64,000 nt of DNA from Chelonoidis abingdonii (GCF_003597395.2 NC_133770.1:288884436-288948435), one strand, 5' to 3'; counted from the stretch's first letter, positions 12,032 to 22,829 are shown. Made by a program: numbers and translations. The notes: generated by a model not told the origin, from the letters alone.

Positions 12032-12222
12032 CAGTGGTTCTCAAACTTTTGTATTGGTGACCCTTTTCATATAGCAAGCCTCTGAGTGCGACCCCCTTTA
12101 TAAATTAAAAACACTTTCTTTTATATATTTAACACCATTATAAATGCTAGCTGCAAAGAGGGGTTTGGGGTGGAGGCTGAGAGCTCTTGACTCCCCATGT
12201 AATAACCTCATGACCCCCTACT
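12032..12222 (+). mobile_element. hAT MITE ('cagtggttctcaaac' family), truncated
   Basis: Left terminal sequence 'cagtggttctcaaactttt' is followed by 'tctgagtgcgacccccttta', 'attaaaaacac', 'accattataaatgct' and 'ccatgtaataacctca'. A second copy with the same order is at 29927-30098. The right end with 'gagaacccctg' is absent. Confidence 0.7.
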
Positions 12223-12229
12223 TTAAGCT

Positions 12230-12434
12230 GATGGGAGAGAGCTCTGCCATTGGCTTAGTTCATTCACCTCCCCAAAAAATGTAGTTAGATTGGTGAGAGA
12301 AGCTCTTCCATTGACATAGCGCTGTCACATGGGGTGGTTAGGTCAGTGTAACTACATCACTAAGCGGTGTGGATTTTTCACACCCCTGAGTGACGTAGTT
12401 ATACCAATATAGGTCTGTAGTGTTGTCCAGATGT
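12230..12434 (-). mobile_element. PIF/Harbinger-like MITE, diverged
   Basis: Reverse orientation of the family at 55243-55523. The shared block 'gtggatttttcacaccc', 'gagtgacgtagttata' and the 'agctcttccattgacatag' region are recognisable. The ends are worn. Confidence 0.55.
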
Positions 12435-12618
12435 TAGGAAGAACTCTTTCTCAACCATTATCTAGTCCTCTTGTCAGTGCTGGTTTTCGAATTACGGAAA
12501 AGGTGTGAGGTGAAAGCATTGGCCGCCATTTTCAATTGAAGGTGTTTTACCGAGTCAGCAACCCCAACCCTACAGAGGAGTCCCCAGACTTTATGGCTGG
12601 AATCAGTGAAGTCAAGAC

Positions 12619-12864
12619 CAGAGCCGGCTCCAGCCATTTCGCCGGCCCAAGCACGGCGGCACTCCGCGGGGGCACTCTGCCACTCGCAGGTCTCACACCT
12701 GCGGGAGGTCCACCGTAGCTGCAGGACCAGCGGACCCTCCGCAGGCACGCCTGTGGAAGGTCCACCGGAGCTGCCTGCTGCCCTCTTGGCAACCGGCACA
12801 GCACCCTCTGCGGCATGCCGCCCTAAGCACGCGCTTGGTGCACTGTGGCCTGGAGCCAGCCCCG
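12619..12864. mobile_element. GC-rich hAT MITE with 8-bp target duplication
   Basis: The termini 'cagagccggctccag' and 'ctggagccagccccg' are inverted with two mismatches. The element is flanked on both sides by gtcaagac (12611-12618 and 12865-12872), a perfect 8-bp duplication as made by hAT transposases. The interior is very GC- and CpG-rich compared with the AT-rich flanks. Several overlapping open frames (for example 12606-13031) arise only because the GC-rich insert has few stop codons. Confidence 0.85.
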
Positions 12865-12872
12865 GTCAAGAC

Positions 12873-13683
12873 CTTCCCCTGTCTCATTCCATCTCTTCAG
12901 GTGGGCTGAGTCCAATGACTGGAGTAGTGCTTTTTCTGCATCTGGATCACCACGCTTCTCAGATCCTCTGGAGAGTGCTTCTGTCTACAGCTGCCAGCAA
13001 GGAACATGGTGTTGGTTGCCTTTGTAAATGACAATGCAGAAGAAGAAGGGGAGAAGCGGCTATTCGGAGTGCTGTATATCACAGCCGTATTGGGAACTGG
13101 GGGTGGGAAGAAAGGAGGAGGGTCTGCACAGAATAGTTCTGAACATCCTTCACTTCTTTGCTGCTTAGAACAGCTGGTAAACAAAAATAGGTGCAAAAGT
13201 GTTGGGTGCAAAAAATTTCTCTAGGTGAAACCCGGAGATTCAGCTCAGTGGCTGGAAGATGTGTGAGACCCAGACACAGAGGTTGGGGCAATAAAATGTG
13301 AAACAGGACAAGGCATTTCAGGCATTTATTCTGAAACGTCAGCTGTGGTCTGATCCTCTAAGGACCAAGCCAAACAAACCAAGTTCTCCAAATGGCATTA
13401 CACATAAAAAAGGACAAAAGCACAGCGTTTCTTACCTCAGTCGATGCAACAGTTCTAGAACTTGTTCTGTGTTGGAGCTTCCAGTCCAGAAGTGGCCTTC
13501 ACATGTACCCTGAACATGTCTCTGCTCCCTTTTGTAGGAGCATGGAGAGCAACAGTGACAGAATGGTCAAAATTCTTCATTTTTTAAAATCCAAAATATC
13601 CTTTTTTCAAAACTGAGAGCTTTTGCCAAAGGCTTTGATTTTTTTATCATTTGCCAGTTTTTTTGTTGTTGTTGTTATTGCCA
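12873..13683. other. Unassigned sequence
   Basis: No gene recognised. Overlapping short frames on both strands (13006-13224, 12897-13211, 13298-13513) carry no domain. A GTT run is at 13662-13676. Confidence 0.45.
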
Positions 13684-14300
13684 ACCTCATCATCAGGAGC
13701 AAGGTCCTCACAGACCAAGACCCCCCTACTTAAAGCAGCACCATTCCCTGCCAGAACAGCAGATGCAAACCCTACTGACATATCTCCACTGCTACAATGA
13801 TCAATACTCGCCACAGCATATCTTTCAAGATCCATGGGTCCTACCCATGACTATCACAATATGAGATGTACTTCATTTAGTGCACCAAATGCCTCAACAA
13901 CAACTATGTGGGTGAAATCAGACAAGCACAATGCTCTCGAATGAACTTACCCAGAAAAATGATAAAAGAAAAACGTCATATCGCCCATGTGCAAACACTT
14001 TTCACAGAACAATCACTCAATATCTAACTGCTCCATCCTCATTCTCAAAGCACACCATCTTCAAAAAAGGAACCTGGGAGCTTAAATTCATATCTTTGCT
14101 AGACACTAAAAATTCTGGTCTTAATAAAGACACTGGATTTATGGCTTATTACAAGAATCTGTAACCCACTGACACCCCTTTTTTGTCTTATGACTGCAGC
14201 GGTATTAACAGGCCACTTCATATAGAATGGTCACTTAGAATATATGTTAACTACTTATACTAAATAACCTGTTCCATCTTGTATTTAGCTGTGATGCTCT
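13684..14300 (+). mobile_element. Penelope-like element (PLE), 3' coding end
   Basis: This is the C-terminal part of a PLE ORF followed by its 3' untranslated sequence. I recognise the nucleotide run from turtle PLE copies: 'catatctccactgctacaatg', 'caagatccatgggtccta', 'ttatggcttattacaagaat', 'gaatatatgttaactactta' and 'ttgtatttagctgtgatgct'. The reading frame is broken by stops and at least one frameshift. The 5' part with the reverse transcriptase is missing, and the 3' end is cut by the MITE at 14301. Confidence 0.75.
13881..14164 (+). pseudogene. GIY-YIG endonuclease remnant of a Penelope-like element
   Basis: In the frame starting at 13881, C-T-K-C (13881-13892) is followed after four residues by Y-V-G-E (13905-13916), the zinc-ribbon-plus-YVGE signature of the PLE GIY-YIG endonuclease. 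After a frame change the end reads GTWELKFISLLDT ... SGLNKDTGFMAYY (frame of 13931-14164), matching the C-terminal E-x-x-F-I-x-x-L ... GLN pattern of these proteins. In PLEs this domain nicks target DNA for reverse transcription. The frame is interrupted, so the remnant is dead. Confidence 0.7.
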
Positions 14301-14571
14301 GGGGGCTTGTCTACACTTATCCTCTATGATTCCATGATTCTATGATTAGCGCATGTCTACAAATACAGCACTCTATTGGCACAAGCTGCATCGATGCAGT
14401 GTGTCTGATGAAGACTTTCTATGCCGACGAGAGAGAACTCTCCCATCAGCATAGTGCTGTCCGCACTGGCACTTATGTCGGTGTAACTTATGTTGCTTGG
14501 GGGGTGTTTCATTCACACCCTTGAGTGACACAAATTCTGCTGACATAAGCGGTCATGTAGACATAGCCTTA
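14301..14571. mobile_element. MITE with 'ggcttgtctacac...gtagacatagcc' ends
   Basis: The ends 'ggggcttgtctacac' and 'catgtagacatagcct' are inverted. The interior shows the reverse-oriented features of the 55243 family ('gcatagtgctgtc', 'gtcggtgtaac', 'cacacccttgagtgaca'). A CR1-type tail microsatellite (14323-14347) interrupts it near the left end. Confidence 0.65.
14323..14347. repeat. CR1 tail-type microsatellite inside a MITE
   Basis: Three imperfect units of 'tctatgattc'/'ccatgattc'. This motif is normally the extreme 3' end of CR1, but no CR1 body is attached. Confidence 0.7.
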
Positions 14572-14792
14572 AATTGCTGCAGCTGCATGGCTCTTGAGCT
14601 TCAGTGAAGACACTACCTATGCTGATTATCAAAATAGAACACAGTAAAAACCTAATTTGCTTTTAAATGTTTGTTTTTTGTTTATGTTCTTTGTTTAACC
14701 TCCTGCATTTTCTTCAGGTTGGACTGCATAACTTGGCATAACTCTGTTGCAGTCACTTTCATTTCCTTGTTCTCATACATTAGCACCAGGGG

Positions 14793-14810
14793 TTTTTTTT
14801 GGGGGGGGGG
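14793..14810. repeat. T8-G10 homopolymer junction
   Basis: Eight T followed by ten G, directly before the CR1 fragment. Prone to sequencing or assembly error. Confidence 0.9.
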
Positions 14811-14859
14811 CGGGGTTCCAAACAAATTCAAACAGTCCAAAGCAGGCTCTGAAGAGTTA

Positions 14860-15622
14860 CAAAGAGATCTCACAAAACATGGTGACTGGGCAGATGAAAT
14901 TCAGTGTTCAGAAATGCACATTGGAAACATCATCCCAACTATACATAAAAAATAATGGGATCTAAATTAGCTGTTAACACTCAAGAAAGATATCTTGGAG
15001 TCATTGTGGATAGTTCTCCGAAAAAATCCACTCAAAGTGCAGCGGCAGTCAAAATTGCTAACAGAATGTTGGGAATCATTAAGAAAGGGATAGATAATAA
15101 GATTGAAAATGTCATATTGCCTCTATATAAATCCATGGTACGCCCACATCTTTGATAAGGTGTGCAGATCTGGTCGCCCCATCTAAATAAATAAATATAT
15201 ATATATTCCGATACTGGAATTGGAAAAGATACAGAAAAGGGCAACAAAAATTATTAGGGGTATGAAAGAGCTTCCATATGAGGACTGGGACTTTTCATTT
15301 TGGAAAAAAGATGACTAAGGGGGGATATGACAGAGATCTATAAAATCATGACTGGGGTGGAGAAAGCAAATATGGAAGTGTTATTTACTCCTTCTCATAA
15401 CACAAAAATTAGGGGTCACCAAATGAAATTAATAGGCAGCAGGTTTAAAGCAAACAAATGGAAATATTTCTTCACACAATGCATAGTCAACCTATGGAAC
15501 TCGTTGCCAGAGGATGTTGTGAATGTCAAGACTATAACAGGTATCAGAGGGGTAGCCGTGTTAGTCTGGATCTATAATGACTATAACAGGGTTCAAAAAA
15601 GAGCTAGAAAAGTTCATGGAGG
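14860..15622 (+). pseudogene. CR1 reverse-transcriptase C-terminal remnant
   Basis: Broken frames carry CR1 ORF2 motifs in order: RDLTKHGDWADEIQ (about 14860-14905), RYLGVIVDSS (about 14987-15016), LYKSMVRPHL (about 15124-15153), then after frame changes YKIMTGV (about 15338-15358) and [11 protein letters not shown] (about 15490-15522). These follow the palm/thumb part of the enzyme that copies CR1 RNA into DNA. Stops at 15156 and elsewhere show it is inactive. Confidence 0.85.
15542..15578 (-). mobile_element. Minimal 37-bp Penelope-type 3' end insertion
   Basis: The insert is 'tatcagaggggtagccgtgt' plus 'tagtctggatctataat', the reverse complement of the last bases of the Penelope-type repeat. 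It is bounded by gactataacagg at 15530-15541 and 15579-15590. Only the 3'-terminal part was inserted, as in extreme 5' truncation during target-primed reverse transcription. Confidence 0.85.
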
Positions 15623-15860
15623 ATAGGTCCATTAATGGCTATTAGCCAGGATGGGCAGGGTGGCAAAATCATGCTTTGAAGTATCCCTAGCCTCTGTTTG
15701 CCAGAAGCTGGGAATGGGTGACAGGGGATGGATCACTTTATGATCACCCAGTCTTTTCATTCGCTCTGAAGCACCTGTCATTGACCACTGTTGGAAGACA
15801 GGATACTGCACTTGATGGACCATTGTTGGTCTGACCCAGTATGGCCATTCTTATGTTCCC

Positions 15861-17144
15861 AGTGCTGCAGAGAAAATGTAAAGTCTAGAAATTAATTCAA
15901 TGAAATAATAATGCTTTGCTATTCACATTGTACTTTGTAATCTCATGCGAGGTTTCTTCTGGTAATCCATACAGAGTACTGTTCACTATCAAAATACTGA
16001 AGAAGCATCATTATGTTTGGTATGGTGCATAACACAGGTAAAATATTGTACAAACACTATTATATGAAAAAATAAAACCTAACTTCTGAGTCTTAAGCAT
16101 GTGGCAGTGTCTCATTAATGGAGATCTTCTAGACTCTTCTAATCTTCCCTTCAACAATCTCGTCTCAAAAGAAGTTCTCATTAGTAAATGTATTTCTTTG
16201 ACTTAAATTAAATGAGAGTATTTTGAAGACTCTGTCCTTACCCATCACTTTAATCTGAAGACCTTGTATTTTTTTTTCAGTCTCCATTAGGAGATTACTT
16301 AATGAAATGGAGTTTAGCTTAAAAGGAATAGGTTTTTTCCTACTTGGATATTTCTTTAAAGAAATAAAAGGGGCATTTATCCTAATTTGCTTGCATTTCT
16401 GCTTCTCTGACTATTTATCATGGGAAATCCACAGAAGGGTTTCTCCATACTTTGCTAGATGCAACCATCGAATTTAGGCTTAGAGCAATGAAATCTCTGT
16501 GGCTTCCTTGATAAAAAAATGGACTATTTAATTAATTAATTTATCCAAGTAGTTTTATTAGTACTAGAGATATATGGGCAATTATGAAGGCTACCTGGTT
16601 AGGTTAAAATAGGAGCCTTAGGAGATTTTTCACCACCTTTTTTGTTTTTTTTTAGGGAAAGTTTGGTTAAAGACTCTCCTGCATTCCTGAAAATGAGACA
16701 TGCCACAAGAAGGGTAAAATAAGTCACAGGGTTTTGCTTCAAGAAGGTTTGATACCCATGCTAACTGGAAGAGTCTAATAGCCTAGTGGAAGTCTCATAG
16801 GTTTGGATAGTTCAGGTAAACTTCCATTTGCTCATTGGATACTTGTCCATTTGGGTGACTTGACCATAGGCACCAAGGTTCCGAGTTGCCTAAATTTTCA
16901 CAATTGTATTTCTAAGTAGGTGCTGTCACACTGAAATAAAAGACTTTATATCCACTGATGATGCTGACAAGTGTGACAGGGTGACCTTGGAAGCTGAGAT
17001 GGTATTTCTCATAAGTGATTTTTTTTTAAAGAAAGATGGTTCATAAGTAATCACCAAAAGTATATACAATCAGCTCTGTGAAATGAGCTGCTGGCCACAC
17101 TTTAGTTTCTAGGGGAGAAGAACTCTATATTCTTATGTACTTGT
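15861..17144. other. Unique AT-rich sequence
   Basis: No gene or repeat recognised. The stretch 16120-16560 is AT-rich with several ATTA cores ('ctcattaatgg', 'ttaattaattaatt') and could be a conserved non-coding element; conservation cannot be assessed here. Confidence 0.4.
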
Positions 17145-17232
17145 ATTGCAATAGCACTTAGAAGCCTCATCATGGACCAGGACCCTGTTGTCCTAGTTGC
17201 TGTATAAACATATAACAAAAAGATGACCCGCC
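17145..17232 (-). mobile_element. CORE-SINE-like fragment
   Basis: 'tagcacttagaagcctcat', 'catggaccaggaccctgttg' and 'gttgctgtataaacatataac' match the reversed 3' segment also found at 2891 and 57540. Confidence 0.65.
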
Positions 17233-19154
17233 CTCTTGACTGGCACTCAGCGTCAGCAGAGTGGCCAAATACTGAATGGACATGAAGAATGAATCACCCC
17301 GAGTGTTCAACCCTCCAGGTCATGGTAAAGGCATGTTGATGTACTGTGTGGAAAGCTTACATTGGTATTATCCATGTTGTCCCTATTCTATGATTAAATA
17401 CTAGCACTCTTCACTTTCCAGAGATGTCAATCCAGCACCTTCCACTAGAGCTAAATTAGAATTTAACAAACAAACAAGCCAGAATGTGTTTTTGAGTTAA
17501 TTTTCACATAAAAAGTTAAAGAAAAAAGTCCTCTATGTTTATATCTCTTTACATATTTGACACATAGCCAGACAGATTTGACACATAGAACTCTGCCAAT
17601 GTGGTTTGATTTAGTGGATGAAAAGTCCAGGCATTTGGTCAAGTAACTGAAATTTAAAGACCAGCCACTTGATCAGCACCTAGGTGAGATTCTCCAAGTT
17701 GACCCAGCTGTGGTTGGCATGTGACCAGAGGACAGCAGATAGGCTATATTTGGCAGCAGTTCTAGCTCATTCTCACATCATAAGAGACAGTCCCTGCTAC
17801 AAGATCTTATAAGCTAATTTTTAAACCAGATTCAACAAATGCATACAATAATTATGACCACCTTTTTACACAGATTACATGTGGATGTAATTTGTAGGGA
17901 CCAAGGTTTGGGATGAATTTTAGTTAAATGAACATATCCACAGAAGGTCTCCAGCTTGCCTGCCTCAGAGGTGATTCATCCCTAGGGAAGGGCAAAGTGT
18001 TTCCACTGCTGTCTACATTCAAGGAGGCCAGGCATAGTCTTCATTCCCTTTAGTGGCTCCATAGTAGCTTCATTACAGGGATCTGCTAAGGGGATGCGTC
18101 GAAGTGGACATTCACATTCACTCCTATGCAAAGGACCCATCTGCCACTCAACACAGAGCTTAAGTTGTGCATTGGTCTTGTGCAGGTCCTCTTCATGGGA
18201 TATATTTAAACATGAGTCAACAAATTGCCCTGATGCCTTAATCATGTAGCCTTCCTGGTGGCCTGCGGGGTATATGTCTGCATGCCCGGGCATCAGGCAA
18301 CACGTAGCTTCTTTAGTCTGGGCTGGCACTGAAGGCCCTGTGCCCTGCTTTATCTAGCCCATTAACAATAATGTTCAATGGAACAGTAACAGCTTAGAAA
18401 ACAGTGCTTTATCACTTCAGCCCCAAAGGCATTTGGTATGGAAAAATACAAGCAAAATGTGATCTTTGGCTCACTCTGGGGTCTAATGGACATTATGAAA
18501 CCCTGTGAAACATATTTGCCTTGTGATAAGCAAACTAACACTCCTTTTCAATATTATTACTGGGTTACTTCATGAGAGCAATTATTTCTTAGTAATTCTA
18601 TACAACAGACAGATTTTTCAGTGGCAAGCATAGTTGATTTATCTTTGTTTTATGTTAAGGATTGCAGTAGGTTTAAAGACTGGTTTATTTTGGCTGTATT
18701 AATATGGGCAACATCACTTGGTCTAATGATTAAGTATTCATTACTGGCTATAAATTGCTCTTTCTTTGCTCTAGATAATAACGGACTTTTTTTTTCACCC
18801 TGCTATATGTGAATTATGAAAGATAGTTATTTCTTTAATCTCCAGCATATCTTGCTTTGAAAAGGTTTATGCATTTAATTCTCCTGGTTCAGGGAAGAAG
18901 TAATCTTTTTAAGACAAACTAGGATGAATGAATAGCTGCTGTCAGAAATCTCTTGTTTTTAACATACCTTTTATAAGAAAAAATCAAATCAGAGATCTAT
19001 ATTTTGCCATATTGTCTTAAAAGTAAAATTCAGGTGGATGTACAAATATATTTGAATGAGACAATGAAAACAATAATATGTATAGATTCAGTATCCACTG
19101 CTGAAAAGAGAAGATAGATTTTATCCTTTCATGGTTTTTTTGGTAAGGATAGAC
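17233..19154. other. Unique sequence, no gene supported
   Basis: About 1.9 kb without recognised repeats. A 115-codon frame at 17982-18329 (minus) has no recognisable domain and a length expected by chance. The part 18600-18960 is AT-rich with TAAT cores and a long T tract. Confidence 0.45.
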
Positions 19155-19325
19155 TTCATGTTAAGGCATTAGACTAGGCTGCAGAAGACCCTGGGTTCAG
19201 TTCCTGGTTGGGCATGTCATATATTCTCTATGCCTCAGTTTTCCCTAATTAAAATTGAGATGATATACTTCCGTACCTCCCAGGGATGTTATGAGTTTGA
19301 ATTCATTAACATTTGTGAGAAGTTT
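19155..19325 (+). mobile_element. MIR SINE
   Basis: It reads in MIR order: 'ttaaggcattagactaggct', the B-box region 'ctgggttcagttcctggttg', then 'tgcctcagttttccctaatt', 'gagatgatatacttccgtac' and 'tcccagggatgttatgag'. This is a tRNA-headed CORE-SINE, with its 3' end lost. Confidence 0.8.
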
Positions 19326-19784
19326 AGTTATTGCCTGTGTGAGTTGTTGGACAGATATTGTCAACAAGTTCAAGATGACATTTTGGCAGTGGATTTTTTT
19401 TATTATAGCAGATGAAATGTTCAAGGTTTTTTTGTGTTGCGACTTGACATATATCCAGAAATGCATCCTGATGCTGCCTCCCTGCTTGTGCCTCATGATA
19501 GTGTCCATTCTTTTTCTTACCTGAAAAATGAATTTGTCCATTTTAGAATCACATATGGACAGAATCCCTCAGTGACAAGGCAACAGTCACAGTCTTTTTC
19601 CCGGGACTTTAATACCTGGAAAAGTAAGGGGTCTTTGCCTGAACAACCCTGATGTTCAAACAACATGTAGGATCCATTCGTGGTTTACCAATGTTCCTCC
19701 AGTTTGATGCTGCCTTTGAGTCACAGGCTCACACCAGCCAAACATTTTGAAAATAAAATAATATATAAGAGATTGTTACAAAAT
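19326..19784. other. Unassigned sequence
   Basis: No feature recognised. Opposing frames at 19245-19541 and 19291-19524 have no domain. Confidence 0.45.
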
Positions 19785-19892
19785 ACATAAGAACAGCCAT
19801 ACTGCATCAGACCAATGGTCCACCTAGGCCAGAATCCAGTTTTCTGACAGTGGCCAATGCCAGTTGCTTCAGAGTGAATGAACAGAACCTAA
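19785..19892 (-). mobile_element. CR1 LINE 3' end, minus strand
   Basis: Opens 'acataagaacagccatactg' 'catcagaccaatggtcca', the reverse complement of the CR1 end seen at 15810-15860. About 100 bp remain. Confidence 0.85.
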
Positions 19893-21293
19893 CAACCACT
19901 GTAAATTCACTACTTCAGCTGCACACCAAGGACTTTCCGTCGAACATGGAGGTTAATTGATGCAGCTAGTCCTAACATGACATGGCGATTCTAGAATTCA
20001 AAGAAGACCATTATGCAAATACTGTATGCAACATACTGTTCTATTAAAATTCCAGATGTCAGCTTTGCTAAAGGAAGCCATTGATGCTTCACGATTTTGT
20101 AAAAACATTTTTCTTGCAGATCTATTTAAGATGCAACATTACGTTGCCTTTTGTGACAGGTAATGCAATATTACATTAAGTATAAATAAATCAAAATCAG
20201 ATGTACTTGCTTGAATTACTAGGACCCCTAATGGCATTTCAGAGGAAAATAAGCCAAAATCCATGGCTACCTAGTGTCTCTGGTTACTCCAGCATTGCAT
20301 CTCTGCTGTCCTCTTATACCTGGAGTATATGAGTAAAATTTTAAGAAATGTAAAGTTTGTGTGTGTCGGGTAGCTCACAAAGAGTTTCTCCTCCCCACTT
20401 GCTCATCCCATGAGAAGACCGATCACAACTGCACTCCCTGTACTAGGGTAAAATGGAACCCCAAGTGGGACAAGGCCAATTCACCACTCCCCTGTACTGA
20501 CATGCCGCATGGGACCAGCCTGTAGCATGTGAGGATGCTCAAAGTCGTTCTACCTCCCTGAGGTAGTACAGAGCTCTCCCTGAGGCAATGTAGTCCCATA
20601 CCAAACCAAACACAAGCTGGTGACTCTCAGCTGTGATTCAGCCAAGAAAGGTATTAGCATAAATTCTGCTGGCTTAAAACCTTACCAACTAGTTTCTGTC
20701 CAAAACTAATTTTCTCTCTCAGTAAAAAGGAGTTAGATAAATATAGGTGTCTTTAAGCCAATGATAACTTGACAAAATGAATTTGCTAATAGATAACCAG
20801 CATGTTTGGTTTTCTACTTGCCTTTGAGTGGACACCTGTAATTAGCAGGAAGATATCTGTTTCGGGACTAATATATTCCTCTAAGAAATAAGAAAAGTGC
20901 AGTTAAAAATGATGGATCTCTTTTAGGGCTGGTGCAAATGGTTTGAACTGTAATACCTAAGCTTGATGATTTATACTAGCAGAATACTGAAGCTGTATAA
21001 AATGAACCCCATTTGGATCTGCTGTTTTGTTAGCAACTGAAATGATAAGTATGAAAATCTTCATAATCCACTCGTTTATTATGGTCTCAGAGTTTTGGAA
21101 GGACTCTTGTTTCTCCATCAATGTTATTAGTAGTAATAATAATAATCATTATTATAATTAGTAGTAGGAGTGTGGTAACAGAGAATGTTCTGCTTCTTTC
21201 TTGAATCATTAGCTCTTGAAAAGTAATAGATGAAGGGGAGGACATAACAGATGGGGAATAAATTACGGACATTCAAAATATATGGGACATAAG
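19893..21293. other. Mostly unique sequence
   Basis: No gene supported. A short segment at 20120-20159 is bounded by good splice-site consensus (see findings). An imperfect AGT/AAT trinucleotide run is at 21121-21168. Confidence 0.4.
21121..21168. repeat. Imperfect trinucleotide repeat (TAG/TAA/TTA)
   Basis: 'ttattagtagtaataataat' followed by 'cattattataattagtag'. Simple-sequence expansion. Confidence 0.8.
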
Positions 21294-21570
21294 ACCAGGT
21301 CCTCAGCTTGTGTATATTGGCATAGCCCCATTGTCATGACCCAATGTTCTGTTAGTCTATAAGATGCCACAGGACTCTTTGTCGCTTTCTCCTTGAATGT
21401 GTCTTATAACTGTCTCCCTAGATAAACTGTTCCAAAGGCTGACTTGGAACTCTTTTACTTTGAGCATGGAAAACTCTGAGAAACACTATAATTAGAAAAA
21501 AATCCCAGTCTTTAACGGGTGTAAATCAGTGGAGCAACCCCAATTCCCATCAGCTGAAGGTCTGGCCCTA
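21294..21570. mobile_element. Palindromic MITE split by other sequence
   Basis: The left half 'aggtcctcagcttgtgtata' (21297) and the right half 'catcagctgaaggtctggcc' (21548-21567) are the two ends of the 'atcctcagctggtgtaaatc' palindrome, whose compact copy is at 29799-29879. About 165 bp, including a Penelope-type piece (21349-21388), lie between them. Confidence 0.5.
21349..21388 (+). mobile_element. Penelope-type repeat fragment
   Basis: 'ctgttagtctataagatgcc' 'acaggactctttgtcgcttt' is the middle of the repeat described at 23394-23607. It stops before the usual 3' end. Confidence 0.75.
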
Positions 21571-22829
21571 TTAGTTTACATTCATGAAGGTGACCACATG
21601 GAGAGCTTTTCTACCATTTTGCATCCGTCTGATGTATTGCTCCAATACATCATCAAAGGACCATTCCCATGATAATGTAATGCTGTGCTTATGCCATTAA
21701 AGTGACTTTGCCTGGGGACACATTTAAACAATTCATCTTTAGACAGATGAACTGTAACAGCAATGGCCTCCACACCTGTCGTATGAAGAAGACTATGGAG
21801 AAGAATGAGAGATGGATAGAAGGGAAGGACAGTGGACGAATCTGTGCAGCTATCAAGCTGGATATGGAATAAAGGAAGGAGATGCGTGGGAAGTGACTTT
21901 AAAAGGAAAGTTAGATTAGGAGTATCATAGGCTGTCATAAAAAGAGCATACAGGTAATTTTCTCTAGTGAGGTGAGCTTAGGTGAGGCTAACATCTCGAG
22001 GTTCTATGGAAAACTTTTGCGTTTATTAAAGTGGTAGACATGAGATGTGTTCTGCATGGTTGAATAAATGTTTGATATGAGAGCTCTATTGAGACTAAGC
22101 TAATGCACTCAACTGTCACCCCAGGAGGCTGGGGTTCACATCTGGCTCTGATGAACTCAGTTTGGCATGGCAGACTACTTTTCTCTAGTGAGTTTGTCTG
22201 CATCATGAAACTGCTGTGCAGCACAGCAGTTCACGGTAATTAACAGTCTCTGTTCACCAGAGGTCTGGGACTGAAGCTGCTTGATGCTGGATTTAAGTGC
22301 ATTGGTAGAGATGAGTGGGAGATGTTTGCAAATGCACTACTCCAGTTGTTCTTGTTTCTAGCAAGTGTTATCAATGTTCTGCTTTGAGAACTGACAGTTC
22401 TCTCTCAACATTTAAGGAAGAGAGAAAAGGAGAGCTTCCCTTAAAGTTTTAATGTTAGCAGTAGTCTGAGCAAAGAAAGCATTCAGGTGGCCTGCTATTT
22501 TTCCATTAAAACTCTCTTCTAAAGGCTGGGGAGTCAGACGGATGAGAACAAGATCCCTAAGCCTATCAGTAATATGTTTAGCCTTGCCTTACCTGTATGT
22601 ATTTTGTGAATGTCTTTTTCCTTTTCTTTCAGATAAGACCCTTAAGTGACCTATATTCTGTAGATCAGACCTGTTAGTCCAGAGAAAGCATCATCAAAAC
22701 ACACATTGTGTGATGCCCCTTATAGAAACATATAACAGTGGACTACAGACATGCTGTATAATATTACTCAATTTTAAAATAAGACAACCCAGAGCTTTTT
22801 TGGGGGTCTGCTTAATTGAAGCATGAAAC
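21571..22829. other. Unassigned sequence with a possible tRNA-like SINE head
   Basis: Mostly unique. At about 22098-22160, 'taatgcactcaactgtcacc' and 'ctggggttcacatctggctc' resemble a tRNA-derived head with a B-box, perhaps an old SINE. Frames at 21582-21938 and 21988-22224 (minus) show no domain. Confidence 0.4.

Larger units (their letters stand above)
14817..15860 (+). mobile_element. CR1 LINE, about 1 kb 3' fragment
   Basis: It contains the end of ORF2 and the 3' tail ending 'gtctgacccagtatggccat' 'tcttatgttc'. The 5' part is missing. A 37-bp Penelope-type insertion with a 12-bp target duplication splits it at 15542-15578. An AT microsatellite lies at about 15188-15206. This is a different CR1 subfamily from those ending in 'ctatgattctatga'. 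Confidence 0.9.

Noticed and set aside
12606..13031. 141-codon plus-strand frame
   Set aside because: Most of it is the GC-rich hAT MITE, where stop codons are rare in all frames.
14793..14810. T8-G10 run as a regulatory or quadruplex element
   Set aside because: A single G run cannot form a quadruplex alone, and homopolymer junctions are common sequencing artefacts.
17982..18329. 115-codon minus-strand frame outside recognised repeats
   Set aside because: Composition looks protein-like, but I recognise no family, splice context or upstream promoter, and frames of this size are expected by chance in 64 kb.
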